Both the position numbers and the translations under genes were made by a program. Below are positions 8,457 through 17,370 of a stretch of 64,000 bases of DNA, piece by piece. Location of the stretch: positions 1,178,001-1,242,000 of the forward strand of contig CAXXQT010000002.1 in the NCBI GenBank assembly GCA_963674575.2. The letters run 5' to 3'. The notes under the pieces were generated by a model. The model worked only from the letters and a program-made list of their open reading frames with translations, was not told the origin of the DNA and made no database searches. Origin of the DNA: JAAYAY01 sp963674575. Its GTDB lineage: Bacteria > Planctomycetota > Planctomycetia > Pirellulales > Thermoguttaceae. Position 1 is the stretch's first letter. Each line of letters begins with the position of its first letter.

Positions 8457-9890
8457 TCAGGGAACTTCCGCGACGAGCGGATCGCCCACCTCCTTCTGCC
8501 AGTTCTCCAGCTTGATCCGCAGGTCGGCCACGACCGTTGCGTGACAGGGCCGCCCGAAGAGGTTTTCTGTTTCCGATGGATCGTTTTCCATGTCAAAGAG
8601 TTGGTATCGTCCGATCTTCGGGTAGTGGATGAGTTTCCATTTTTCCGTGCGGATCATCCGCTGCACGTCGCGGAAATGGCCGAAGACCTGATCGTAAACG
8701 CGTACGTGGGGATCGCGAATGGCGGGCACGAGGCTTCGGCCCTGCACGGTCGCAGGCACGGCAATCCCGGCCAGGTCGCAGACGGTGGGGAACATGTCGC
8801 GGAGGTAGCAGGGCGTTTCTCGGAGTTCTCCCGCCGGAATTCCCGGGCCCGAGACCAGGAAGGGGACGCCCACCGTGTGTTCGTACATATTTTGCTTGCC
8901 CCGCAGGCCGTGACTGCCGACGGCCAGTCCGTGGTCGCTCGTGAAGAACACGTAGGTCCGCTCGGCCTGGCCGGTTTCACGCAGCGCGTCGAGGATCCGT
9001 CCAAGTTGTTCGTCCGCATGGGAAATGACAGCATAGTAGACCGCCAGATCGGTCCGAACGTCCTCGGGCGTGCGTGGGAAGGGGAGCAGTCGCTCGTCGC
9101 GGCCTTCGAGGTTGCCGTGATCGAAGGGGTGGCGGGGGAGGAAATTTTCAGGCAGGGGGATCGTGTCCGGGTCGTATCTTCCCTGGTAGCCGGGGGGCAT
9201 GAGCAGGGGATCGTGGGGGGCGGTGAAGTTCACGTGGAGGAAGAAGGGCTTTTCCGACTTGGCCCCGCGGCGGATGAACTCGATGGCAGCATCGGCAAAG
9301 CGGACGCTGATCTCCTTGGTGAGTCCGACGCCCAGTTCGGGCAGTTTCGTCCCGTCATCCTTCTGAAAGACCCATCCTCGATACCCTGTTACGGGGCGAC
9401 CGTGGTAGTCGACCGTTTCCTTCCACCATTTCATTCCCCCGCCGGCGAACAGCCCCAAGGTCTCATCATAGCCGCGCCCGATCGGACGCCCCTCGTTCAT
9501 CCACTTGCCCACGTACCAGGGGTGATAACCGCCGCGGCGCATGGCGTCGCCCCAGAATGTCAGCCCGTCGCGAAATCGCCAGCCTCCCTCGGCGCTGACA
9601 CCGTTGGCAAATTCGCTGCAGCCGGTGAGGATTTCGGCCCGGCTCGGCGTGCAAATCGGGTCGGGAGCGATCGCACGCGTGAAGGCAAGTCCCTCGTGAA
9701 CGAGCCGGTCCAGGTTGGGCGTTCGAATCACCGGGTTGCCCAAGGCCGCGATCGTGTCGGGCCGCTGATCGTCGGTTACGACCACGAGGAAATTGGGACG
9801 TGTGTCCTTGGCCGAGGCGATCGAGCCCGTCGCGAGGACCAGCAACGACGGCAAAAGAGCGGCCAGCGGGCGCAAGTGGTTTAGAGTCAT
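8457..9890 (-). CDS. Exported sulfatase (arylsulfatase type)
   Basis: This 477-residue protein has an N-terminal signal peptide (LAALLPSLLVLATGSIASA). The metal-binding start RPNFLVVVTDDQRPD follows, and the sulfatase signature CTPSR has its Cys at residue 80. In this family that Cys in C-x-P-x-R is oxidised to formylglycine by a maturase. Further conserved parts are GKWMNEG (about 135), HVNFTAPHDPLL (about 225) and TSDHGLAVGSHG (about 300), the last two holding metal and substrate residues. It hydrolyses sulfate esters outside the cytoplasm, probably on algal or mucin-like polysaccharides. No maturase gene is nearby. It is separate from the two sulfatases at 12824-16033. Confidence 0.93.
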   Translation of the reverse strand: MTLNHLRPLAALLPSLLVLATGSIASAKDTRPNFLVVVTDDQRPDTIAALGNPVIRTPNLDRLVHEGLAFTRAIAPDPICTPSRAEILTGCSEFANGVSAEGGWRFRDGLTFWGDAMRRGGYHPWYVGKWMNEGRPIGRGYDETLGLFAGGGMKWWKETVDYHGRPVTGYRGWVFQKDDGTKLPELGVGLTKEISVRFADAAIEFIRRGAKSEKPFFLHVNFTAPHDPLLMPPGYQGRYDPDTIPLPENFLPRHPFDHGNLEGRDERLLPFPRTPEDVRTDLAVYYAVISHADEQLGRILDALRETGQAERTYVFFTSDHGLAVGSHGLRGKQNMYEHTVGVPFLVSGPGIPAGELRETPCYLRDMFPTVCDLAGIAVPATVQGRSLVPAIRDPHVRVYDQVFGHFRDVQRMIRTEKWKLIHYPKIGRYQLFDMENDPSETENLFGRPCHATVVADLRIKLENWQKEVGDPLVAEVP

Positions 9891-9945
9891 GGTTTGGTAC
9901 TTCTACACTTGGTGCGTGCATGTTTGCGGACGTTGGTTTGCGGGT

Positions 9946-10845
9946 TCACCCCGCTTCGGGCTCTTGGTTGCGTTTGACCATCCGCACCTCGTTTCCGACG
10001 TCATTGTAGTGGACTTCGCTCATGAACATCTGCATGAGCATCACGCCGCGGCCGCTGGCTCGAACCAGGTTTTCGGGGTCGGTGGGATCGGGAAGCGATG
10101 CCACGTCGAAGCCTTCGCCCTCGTCGCGGATCACGAACTGGCAGAGTTCGGGAGTCCAGTTCGCCTCGAGGAAGACGTGGCGGCCAGAGTAGGGCTCCTC
10201 GTGGGATCGCTGTTTGACTTGGTCGAAAAAGACGCCCAGGCCCTCTTCGCGAAGTTCAGAACTCACGCCCAGGTTCCCGTGGAAAATGGCGTTGAGGAGC
10301 GCCTCGGTGAGGGCCACGCCCAGGCGGGTCCGGTCCGTCTGGTCAAACAGCCCCATGTGGCCCACACCGTCCTGGAAGAACTTGACGAACGTGTTAACCC
10401 GCTTCCAGTCGTTGTCCATGACCAGGGAGAATTCCACATTCGTCATGCTTCCCATCACGTGGCCAAAGTCGGCGCGACTGGCGGCAATGTTCAGGAGATT
10501 GTGGACGGTATGGCCGAGGTCCTTTTCAAGCCGGGCCTTGGAGACATAGCCCGCCGCGCCTCGCTTGAGGGCCTCCGAAGCGATCTCCTCGTTGCCTCGC
10601 GACGTCATGAGAACGACGGGAACGGCCGGCCAGCGTCGCTTGACCTCCTCGACCACTTTCAAACCGTCCAACTCGGGCATGACAAGGTCGGTAACGACGA
10701 GATCGGGGGCGGCCTGCTCCATTTGCTGGAGCGCCTCGACGCCGTTTGACGCGGCCGAGATCGTGATCGCGTCGTCACGGGCGATCAGACCGCGAACCAG
10801 GGCGCGGTCGACAGCGGAATCATCCACGACGAGAACGTTCGGCAC
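9946..10845 (-). CDS. Response-regulator receiver fused to an HATPase_c (RsbW-like) domain
   Basis: This 299-residue protein has a GTG start with a strong GGGAGG ribosome-binding site. Residues 1-120 are a receiver domain: acidic D8/D9, phospho-acceptor D53 in VVTDLVMPELDG, T81 in VLMTSRG and K103. A linker follows. Residues about 130-295 form a GHKL ATPase domain: N-box E181-x-x-x-N185-x-x-x-H189, G1 box DEGEG (241-245) and G2 box GRG (265-267). There is no DHp histidine, so it is not a sensor kinase. The ATPase half resembles anti-sigma serine kinases of the RsbW/SpoIIAB type. Phosphorylation of D53 may switch that kinase; the target sigma or anti-anti-sigma factor is not in the window. Confidence 0.88.
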   Translation of the reverse strand: MPNVLVVDDSAVDRALVRGLIARDDAITISAASNGVEALQQMEQAAPDLVVTDLVMPELDGLKVVEEVKRRWPAVPVVLMTSRGNEEIASEALKRGAAGYVSKARLEKDLGHTVHNLLNIAASRADFGHVMGSMTNVEFSLVMDNDWKRVNTFVKFFQDGVGHMGLFDQTDRTRLGVALTEALLNAIFHGNLGVSSELREEGLGVFFDQVKQRSHEEPYSGRHVFLEANWTPELCQFVIRDEGEGFDVASLPDPTDPENLVRASGRGVMLMQMFMSEVHYNDVGNEVRMVKRNQEPEAG

Positions 10846-10962
10846 GTTGCACCTCCCTGGTCATCGTCTGATGGCGAGGCTCGCAGGCTTGTTGCACCTG
10901 GGCGCAGGAGCCTTTACAGTAGGCCTCTATGTCCCGCCCGTCAGGGCAAGTTATCCAAAATC

Positions 10963-12198
10963 ATGACACACACATGCCCCGGTGCCAAGATGCATTCTCA
11001 AGCCCGATCCGGATTACCAAACACTCATGCGGTGGCAATTGCTCTGGCCTGCGTCGTTTTCGGGGTCTGGTGCTGTTGCGCCGTGGCGGAAGAGCCTGCC
11101 GAAGAAACCTATCCTGCACCGGTCGCCAGGTATTTGAAACGCCTCTACGACAAGGGCACTTTCTTTCTCGCCTATCGCGAGGACTACCCGGGAGGATTCT
11201 CGAATTGGCAGAAGGAGGCCCGCACCGCGCTGCGGGATCGTCTCGGTCTGGACAGGATTGTGGCTTCGGTGGGGGATCATCGCCCAAGCGTGGAACTGGA
11301 GGCCGCGGAAGATCTTGGCACGTTCACCCGGCAGAAGGGCGTGATCGAGACGGAACCGGACGTGCGAATTCCTTTCTGGCTTCTCCGGCCCAAGGGCACG
11401 GGGCCATTTCCGCTTGGCCTGTTTCCGCACGGGCACGATTCGCGTGGCCTCGACACGACGGCCGGTGTCTACGCGAACGAGGCGCATCGCAAGAAGTCGC
11501 TGGTCGAGGATCGCGACGTGGCCGTCCAGGCCGTCCGGCTTGGGTTCGTCGCCATCGCCCCGGCAGTCCGTGGGATCTCGGTGGACGGCGTTCCCGATCT
11601 CCGGGGCCGACACGGCAGTCGCCCGTGCCGCAGCCACGTGATGCACTGTTTGATCGCGGGTCGGACGGCGACGGGCGAACGGGTTTGGGACATGGAGCGT
11701 CTTACGGACTGGGCCACCACCCTTCCGGAAGTTGATCCAACGCGAATTCTGATGATGGGCAATTCCGGTGGCGGGATGATCACGATTTTCAGCGCGGCGT
11801 GCGACCAGCGCATCCAGGTGGCCGTGCCGAGTTGCTCCTTCGCGCCGACCACGCGCGACGACGGCTACCTGTTTCATTGCGACTGCAACATGGTGCCGGG
11901 CCTGATGGACTTTGGAGGCCTGACCGGTGTGGCCGGCCTGATCGCCCCGCGTTATCTTCTGGCGGTCAACGGTCGGCAGGACAAGCTATTCACCAAGGAG
12001 GCCGTGGAAGAAGGCGCCGCCACGGTTCAGACGATCTACACGGCAGCCGGTTGCCCCGACCATTTTGCCCATCGCTGGGGGCAAGCCGGGCATCGCTTCT
12101 ACAGCGACCTGATGTGGCCGTTCGCGACCGACGCGGTTGGTTTGCGTGAAGCAGATTCCGCCTCGTGCTCGGACACATCCAATCCGCCCACACGGTAG
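10963..12198 (+). CDS. Exported alpha/beta hydrolase (acetyl-xylan-esterase-like)
   Basis: This 411-residue protein has a signal peptide (AVAIALACVVFGVWCCCAVA, cleavage near AEE). An alternative ATG at 10990 also keeps the signal, and neither start has a strong ribosome-binding site. The fold features are LLRPKGTGPFPLGLFPHGHD (oxyanion region), the nucleophile elbow GNSGGG, and a late Asp/His part (NGRQDKLF, then GCPDHFAHRWGQAGHRF). This is the arrangement of AXE1/dienelactone-hydrolase-type esterases of the ABhydrolase_7 group, usual in polysaccharide degradation. The last ~100 bp overlap the convergent minus-strand frame 12099-12536. It is divergent from the receiver-ATPase gene. Confidence 0.82.
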   Translation: MTHTCPGAKMHSQARSGLPNTHAVAIALACVVFGVWCCCAVAEEPAEETYPAPVARYLKRLYDKGTFFLAYREDYPGGFSNWQKEARTALRDRLGLDRIVASVGDHRPSVELEAAEDLGTFTRQKGVIETEPDVRIPFWLLRPKGTGPFPLGLFPHGHDSRGLDTTAGVYANEAHRKKSLVEDRDVAVQAVRLGFVAIAPAVRGISVDGVPDLRGRHGSRPCRSHVMHCLIAGRTATGERVWDMERLTDWATTLPEVDPTRILMMGNSGGGMITIFSAACDQRIQVAVPSCSFAPTTRDDGYLFHCDCNMVPGLMDFGGLTGVAGLIAPRYLLAVNGRQDKLFTKEAVEEGAATVQTIYTAAGCPDHFAHRWGQAGHRFYSDLMWPFATDAVGLREADSASCSDTSNPPTR

Positions 12199-12536
12199 AA
12201 CCGCCCTTGGGGCGGAACTTCAACTCCGATGCCGTGGGCTTCTGCGTTGCCAGAGGACACTCGGTGAGTTTCCGAGGAGTTTGCGATTGCTCGCTCGAGC
12301 CATTCGCTCCCCTTCTTTCGCAGAATCCAACCGACGCCCGAAGCAACGACCAGGGCCAGGAGCAGTTCGGGGCCTCCCATTTCAGCGAACGAACGGTCTG
12401 CAGCAGTCCCGGGAGCATTCGGGCCGGCCAAGAGCATCGCAGCCAGGAAAGCCACGGTCAGGCCCAGGGAAAGCAGACGGACCCCGATGGTCCACGGAGG
12501 AACGCAACGTGGTTTGACTCGCATGATCCCTGCCAC
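12099..12536 (-). CDS. Hypothetical small membrane protein
   Basis: I do not recognise this 145-residue frame. It has two hydrophobic segments, VRLLSLGLTVAFLAAMLLAG (about 18-37) and LLLALVVASGVGWILRK (about 58-74), followed by a polar tail of ~70 residues. The start is GTG at 12536 or ATG at 12524. Its last ~100 bp overlap the 3' end of the hydrolase on the other strand, which is unusual in this otherwise loosely packed area. One of the two 3' ends may therefore be a read-through past a lost stop. The membrane-segment composition makes it more likely real than not, but only just. Confidence 0.45.
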   Translation of the reverse strand: MAGIMRVKPRCVPPWTIGVRLLSLGLTVAFLAAMLLAGPNAPGTAADRSFAEMGGPELLLALVVASGVGWILRKKGSEWLERAIANSSETHRVSSGNAEAHGIGVEVPPQGRFYRVGGLDVSEHEAESASRKPTASVANGHIRSL

Positions 12537-12823
12537 TTCTTATCGCTGTGTGTTCTGGCAAACTCGCATGGCGGCAGGCCTCGTGAACCACCTCTCCGTT
12601 CGGGAGGTTGGACCTCGCCGCGCGACCATCTTGCAGGGGGAGCGATACACGGAGGATTTTCTTCCCCCAAGGTACGCAAGCATAGGTTGCGGCGCAATTG
12701 AAAGGGCACAGGTGCTTGGATTTGCGTGTATTCCTAACGAGCCGGTTGGAACGATTACAGGGACTGCCTGTCCTGACGCACGAAAGACCCCCTTCTGAAA
12801 CAGGGGACGCCCCCGTCGCTGGC

Positions 12824-14299
12824 TTATTCCCACAATGTCCCTGTTCGCTCCAGCCACGGCTGCAATTCTTCTCGTGTCAGCCGCTTGACAACCTCGGGCT
12901 TCTGCTCGGCGACATTCTCCAACTGGTAGGGATCGGTCTTTCGGTCGTAGAGAATGACGCTCGGCTCCTGATTGGGCATGCGGTTGAGAATCAACGTGTA
13001 GCGTTCGGTGCGCACTCCCCGGCGTCCTTTGGAGGGCGTTTCGACCGGAATGTAGAGGTAAAGCTGGCTCGTGGGCCGGGAGCCCTCGCCACGCAGTAAT
13101 TGCGAGGCGAAATCCGTGCCGTCCACCGACTTCGGAACCTGGCGGCCCAATCCCAGAAGCCCCAGCATGGTTGGGTAGAGATCGGGAGCGGAAATCAGCA
13201 GGTTGTCGCGCCCCGGCTTCAGCTTGCCCGGGAATCGCATCATCAGCGGAATCCGCATCGACTCTTCTTCCGGAACGTTTTTCGTGTTGTGATTGTGGAT
13301 TCCCAGGCAGTTGCCGTGGTCGGCGGTAAAGATGAACAGCGTGTTGTCGGCCACGCCCGATTCATCCAACGCATCGACAATCCGTCCCACCTGTTCATCA
13401 ACACCGGTGATCATGGCGTAGTAGTGACGGATCTGTTGCCGATAGTGCTTCCCCCAACGGGTATCAGCCGGGGGGATATTGGGGCGGCTGCAAAGCTCTT
13501 CGTCGCTCATCTTCGCATAAGGTTCCAGGTAGCGAGCCGGATGCTCGCTGTAGGGGGTATGCGGAGGATTCATCGAAACGACCAGCGCAAAAGGCTTCTC
13601 CGGATTGCGACGCTCACCCGAGCGATCCTTCAGGAACTCGATTGCCAGATCCGCTTCGTGTTCGGGGCCCCATTGGTCCACATAATGAAACGCGTCGCGT
13701 GCTGCGTCGGTGGACCAGTACAGAGGTCGCATATGCCAGTCGTAGGTATTGTAGCCGTACCAGTAGCTGAACCCGTGGCGTCGGTCCGGGGGCGTCCACT
13801 CGTTCCATTTGGCCTGGCCCCGATTGTTGGCGCAGTCGATGTACGGTTCGTGGGGCGCTTCCAGGTGCCACTTGCCGATGTAACCCAGCCAGTAGCCGTT
13901 GTCGGCCAGCACGTCGGACCAGCAGCGACTTTCCTTCTTGAGTTCCACTCCGTAAGGCGCCGTGCGATTGAGACAGTTGCCGATCACGCCGTTGCGGTGG
14001 GAATACTGGCCGGTCATCAACATGGCCCGAAAGGGACTGCACACGGGATAGTTGCTGGCCGCTTCCGTGAAGACAATCGATTGCTCGGCCAACCGGTCCA
14101 GGTTGGGAGTCAGCACCGGTTCTTCGCCGAGGAAGCCCATGGCGGAACCTCGCATCTGGTCGGCGAAAACGAAGACCAGGTTCGGCCGTTGCGGCGTCGC
14201 AGTCTCTTCTGCCCGCAAAAGGGACGTTCCCTGGAGGCTCATGCAGACAAGAGCAAGGATCGCGAGAAACTGTTTGCCGGGATGGGAGACATTGCTCAT
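12824..14299 (-). CDS. Exported sulfatase
   Basis: This is a 491-residue protein. The start at 14299 was chosen because it has AGGAG 8 bases upstream and gives a signal peptide (FLAILALVCMSLQGTSLLRA); a longer frame would run into a dispersed repeat. RPNLVFVFADQMR opens the catalytic domain. The formylglycine motif is CSPFR, Cys at residue 87. GKWHLEAPHEPY, SMNPPHTPYSEHP and FTADHGNCLGIHN hold further active-site residues. It is a family S1 sulfatase acting outside the cytoplasm. It lies directly downstream of another sulfatase on the same strand, with a repeat copy between them, so the pair may have been an operon. Substrate unknown. Confidence 0.93.
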   Translation of the reverse strand: MSNVSHPGKQFLAILALVCMSLQGTSLLRAEETATPQRPNLVFVFADQMRGSAMGFLGEEPVLTPNLDRLAEQSIVFTEAASNYPVCSPFRAMLMTGQYSHRNGVIGNCLNRTAPYGVELKKESRCWSDVLADNGYWLGYIGKWHLEAPHEPYIDCANNRGQAKWNEWTPPDRRHGFSYWYGYNTYDWHMRPLYWSTDAARDAFHYVDQWGPEHEADLAIEFLKDRSGERRNPEKPFALVVSMNPPHTPYSEHPARYLEPYAKMSDEELCSRPNIPPADTRWGKHYRQQIRHYYAMITGVDEQVGRIVDALDESGVADNTLFIFTADHGNCLGIHNHNTKNVPEEESMRIPLMMRFPGKLKPGRDNLLISAPDLYPTMLGLLGLGRQVPKSVDGTDFASQLLRGEGSRPTSQLYLYIPVETPSKGRRGVRTERYTLILNRMPNQEPSVILYDRKTDPYQLENVAEQKPEVVKRLTREELQPWLERTGTLWE

Positions 14300-14359
14300 C
14301 AGATTCTCCTGGTGGGACGCTGCTGCTTTGTCTGAATTCAAAGTTGAGGTGGCGGACGG

Positions 14360-14412
14360 TTGGGGTCCACGCTTCAGCGTGTAGAAGGCAGCCTGAAGGC
14401 TGGACTCCAACA
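14360..14412. repeat. 53-bp palindromic repeat (GGAGTCC family)
   Basis: The element reads GGGGTCCACGCTTCAGCGTG, then a short spacer, then CAGCCTGAAGGCTGGACTCC. It is almost the reverse complement of 27827-27879, and a related tandem copy lies at 58040-58099. It continues rightward into GGCGGCAGGGATGCCACCGC, which recurs inverted at 58141-58160. The copy sits between the two sulfatase genes and ends at the stop codon of the upstream one. Confidence 0.8.
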
Positions 14413-14437
14413 GGCGACGGCGGCAGGGATGCCACCG

Positions 14438-16033
14438 CTACGGGGTCAGGCGGGCGAGCCGTTCGACTTTTTCGACACCGACTCGCTCCGCCCATTGAGC
14501 CCACTTCGCGGCCAGTTGTTCGGCGACCTCGGGCTCAGCCTCCACGAGATCGTTCAATTCCGTCGGATCGCAGTCCATGTCGTAGAGTTCCCAAGCCCCT
14601 CCCTTGATGGCGACGAGTTTCCACTTCCCGTCGCGGATTCCCCGGTTCTCGTAGTGTTCCCAGCAGAGGGTCCGCGGGGTCGTTTGGTCGTTCTCGAAGA
14701 AGGGACGCAACGAGATTCCTTCCATGGGCTGGATCTTGTGTTCCTGGAAGGTCGTTGGATACTCGGCTCCTGCCACATCGACGCACGTGGCCATCAGGTC
14801 GATGATGTGCCCCACCTGGTGCCTCAATTCACCCCGGGCCTTGATTTTCGCGGGCCAATGGACCAGGAGGGGGGTCGCGATTCCGCCTTCGTGAATCCAG
14901 TGCTTGTGACGGCGGAAAGGCGTGTTCGAGGCGTTTGACCAGGAGAGCCCGTAGGTGCGATAGGAATTCTCCGTGCCAATCGGACCGGTCAGGTCCGGGC
15001 GGAAATTGCCGCCGAGGGTGCCGCCCTCATGGCAGGCCCCGTTGTCAGACAGAAAGAATAGAAGCGTGTTGTCGAGTTTGCCTTGGCCTTCCAGGTGTGT
15101 GACGAGGCGTCCGATGTTCTGGTCGGCTCGATCGACCATGGCCGCGTAGACGGCCATCTTCCGGTCCATTTCCTGCTTCTTCTCGTCGCTGAGGCTGTCC
15201 CAGTCGGTCGCGTCGGGATCTTGGGGAGAGAGCTTCCAGGTTTCGGGAATGAGGCCCATCTCCACCATTCGGGCGAAGCGTTTCTGACGCAGTTCCGGCC
15301 AGCCGCCTATGTATTTTCCCACGTATTTGGCAATCACGTCGTCCGGCGCATGGAGTGGCCAGTGGGGCGCATTGAAGGCCAGGTAGAGGAAAAAAGGACG
15401 GTCAGACGGATGATTCTGCAGCATCTGCAGGGCGTGGTCCGTGAAGGCGTCGGTCGTGTAGAAACCGTCGGTCGGAGGGCGGTACTCCTCACCATCGATG
15501 GCGAAATGACGGTAGACGTTCTTGTTCTTCGTGAGATTGATGTTGAAGTAGTTCATCCCGCCGGAAATCAGCCCATAGTAATGATCGAAGCCTCGATCGA
15601 CGGGCCAAACGGGGCGGAATTCGCCCACGTGCCACTTGCCGGCCATGTAAGTCGAGTAACCGGCCGTACGAAGGACCTCGGCAATGGTGACACATTCGTT
15701 GTTCAAATAGCCCTGGTAGGGGCCGTTTTTCTTGGGGTTGGGCGCACCCGAGACCATCCGGCCCATACCGGCCTGGTGCGGGTGGAGCCCCGTCATGAGG
15801 GAAGCTCGGGTGGGGCAGCAACGGCCTGCATTGTAGAAGCGAGTAAACCGGAGCCCCCCCTGAGCGAGCCGGTCGAGGTTCGGGGTGGCAATCTCGCCGC
15901 CAAAGCAGCCGATATCGCTGTAACCCATGTCGTCACAAAGGATGATGACGATATTCGGACGTTCCGATGCCAGGGCGGTGTACCCCAGGAGAAGAAAGAT
16001 CGCGGTGGCCAGGCAGAGTGCTCGTTTGGGCAT
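14438..16033 (-). CDS. Exported sulfatase (arylsulfatase A-like)
   Basis: This 531-residue protein has a signal peptide (LCLATAIFLLLGYTALA). The N-terminal metal site is RPNIVIILCDDMGYSDIGC. The formylglycine motif is CCPTR, with Cys72 in the C-x-P-x-R position and Cys73 as the variable residue. GKWHVGEFRPVWPVDRGFD, LAFNAPHWPLHA and FFLSDNGACHEGG follow in the order expected for arylsulfatase A-like enzymes. The stop codon abuts a dispersed repeat. Three sulfatases within 8 kb, each with a different motif context, suggest broad use of sulfated glycans, as is typical of planctomycetes. Confidence 0.94.
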   Translation of the reverse strand: MPKRALCLATAIFLLLGYTALASERPNIVIILCDDMGYSDIGCFGGEIATPNLDRLAQGGLRFTRFYNAGRCCPTRASLMTGLHPHQAGMGRMVSGAPNPKKNGPYQGYLNNECVTIAEVLRTAGYSTYMAGKWHVGEFRPVWPVDRGFDHYYGLISGGMNYFNINLTKNKNVYRHFAIDGEEYRPPTDGFYTTDAFTDHALQMLQNHPSDRPFFLYLAFNAPHWPLHAPDDVIAKYVGKYIGGWPELRQKRFARMVEMGLIPETWKLSPQDPDATDWDSLSDEKKQEMDRKMAVYAAMVDRADQNIGRLVTHLEGQGKLDNTLLFFLSDNGACHEGGTLGGNFRPDLTGPIGTENSYRTYGLSWSNASNTPFRRHKHWIHEGGIATPLLVHWPAKIKARGELRHQVGHIIDLMATCVDVAGAEYPTTFQEHKIQPMEGISLRPFFENDQTTPRTLCWEHYENRGIRDGKWKLVAIKGGAWELYDMDCDPTELNDLVEAEPEVAEQLAAKWAQWAERVGVEKVERLARLTP

Positions 16034-16596
16034 GGCTCGGGGTCCTCAAGGTTCGTTCAAAGGCCAGACCTTGCCACTATAGAGGTCGGGTTGGCGGGTT
16101 TCAACGTCCCGCCAGCGTGGCGCAGAGCACGCTCGCCTGGTGGGCTGAGCCCGATCATTCATGAAGCGTCGCCTGCCAGCCACAGTGTGTTGCGGGCTAA
16201 CAAGTTATGGGCAGTCCCCTCAAAGGGGCTATAGCGTGAACGGGTGGCACGATCAGAACGAAGTGATGGGCGTGGACGGTCAAATCACCACGTCCATCGC
16301 TTCGCTCTGGAACGTGCCACCCATGGATGATCCAGGCTTGCCTGGCCCCCCGAATGGTATGCCATTCGGATAGGCCCCCCTTGTGTTCACGCGGTTTTTG
16401 AGCGACGATATCCCGTTTGGTCCGACCCGGTTGGCGCGAATCATGTGGTCGGCGGCAGGGGCCCCGAATGATGGGGCTCAACGGGTGCGAGTTGGGAAGC
16501 CGATACCTGGTTCATTCGGCACGCCCGCGATTCTCGCGCCTTGGCCAGACCTTCTTCCACGCGCCTACGATCTGAAACGACAGGAGTACCATCGCG
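16034..16596. other. Divergent intergenic region with a repeat
   Basis: About 560 bp between the divergent sulfatase and tpiA. The only structure I see is the GTGGCACG-type palindromic element at 16241-16337. Promoters for both genes should lie here, but no box pair is clear enough to name. Confidence 0.5.
16241..16337 (-). repeat. 97-bp palindromic repeat (GTGGCACG family), copy 1
   Basis: Outer arms GGGTGGCACG and CGTGCCACCC enclose a second imperfect stem (GGGCGTGGAC ... CCACGTCC). Read on the minus strand it aligns along its whole length with 31204-31298, including GACCGTCCACGCCCATC and CTTCGTTCTGA. Two copies in different gaps and orientations mark it as dispersed. A shorter relative (GGGTGGCACG) occurs at 38470. 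Confidence 0.75.
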
Positions 16597-17355
16597 ATGC
16601 GACGCCCTTTCATTGCCGGTAACTGGAAAATGAACCTTGACTTGGCCTCGTCGGTGGCGCTGGTGAAGGGACTCGTCGAGGCGACCGCGAGCGAGGAAGA
16701 TGTGGACGTGGCCGTGTGCCCGCCGAGTGTTTACCTTCAGGCAGTGGCCGAGGCGGCCGCGGGCTCGAAGGTGGGGGTGGGAGCCCAGAACATGTATCAC
16801 GAGTCCGGTGGCGCCTTCACCGGCGAACTGAGCGCCGCCATGCTCAAGGACGTGGGCTGCCAGTACGTGATCCTTGGCCATAGCGAGCGTCGCAACATCC
16901 TGGGCGAGTCGAGCGAGGCCGTGAATCTCAAGGTCCACGCCGCCTTGGCGGCGGGCCTGATTCCGATCGTCTGCGTGGGCGAACTTCTCGCCGAGCGGAA
17001 GGCGGACAAGACGATGGACGTGATCCGACGCCAGTTCGACGGTTCCATTTCGGGGCTCACGCCCGATCAGATGAAGCAGACCGTCATCGCCTACGAGCCC
17101 GTTTGGGCGATTGGCACGGGCGAAGTGGCCACGCCGGCGCAGGCAGAAGAGGTCCATCTCGGCCTTCGCAAATTGATGGAAGATCGCTACAATAAGGAAG
17201 TTGCGGAAACTGTAAGGATTCAGTACGGCGGAAGTGTGAAGCCCGACAACGCGGCGGAACTGCTGGCCCAGCCCAATATCGACGGGGCCCTGGTCGGTGG
17301 GGCAAGCCTCAAAGTCGAACCTTTCGTCGGTATCATCGCCGGGGCGAAGAAATAG
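16597..17355 (+). CDS. tpiA: Triose-phosphate isomerase
   Basis: This 252-residue enzyme interconverts dihydroxyacetone phosphate and glyceraldehyde 3-phosphate in glycolysis. All the classical landmarks are present: GNWKMN with K11, GHSERR with H95, the AYEPVWAIGTG signature with catalytic E167, and the phosphate-binding loop QYGGSVKPDN plus GALVGGASL near the end. Length is normal. AGGAG lies 10 bases before the ATG. secG follows after 15 bp, a pairing common in several bacterial phyla, so the two are probably co-transcribed. Confidence 0.98.
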   Translation: MRRPFIAGNWKMNLDLASSVALVKGLVEATASEEDVDVAVCPPSVYLQAVAEAAAGSKVGVGAQNMYHESGGAFTGELSAAMLKDVGCQYVILGHSERRNILGESSEAVNLKVHAALAAGLIPIVCVGELLAERKADKTMDVIRRQFDGSISGLTPDQMKQTVIAYEPVWAIGTGEVATPAQAEEVHLGLRKLMEDRYNKEVAETVRIQYGGSVKPDNAAELLAQPNIDGALVGGASLKVEPFVGIIAGAKK

Positions 17356-17370
17356 AAGGACCCTCGACCC

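Noticed and set aside
8397..9884. Long open frame antisense to the sulfatase
   Set aside because: It mirrors the sulfatase over its whole length, has no signal or motif, and such shadows are expected in GC-rich genes. The sulfatase frame has all family motifs.
13100..14335. 411-codon frame antisense to the second sulfatase
   Set aside because: It shadows the sulfatase and contains no recognisable fold or signal.
14300..14410. Longer start for the sulfatase at 12824
   Set aside because: The extra codons translate the dispersed GGAGTCC repeat; ATG 14299 has a good ribosome-binding site and begins a signal peptide.
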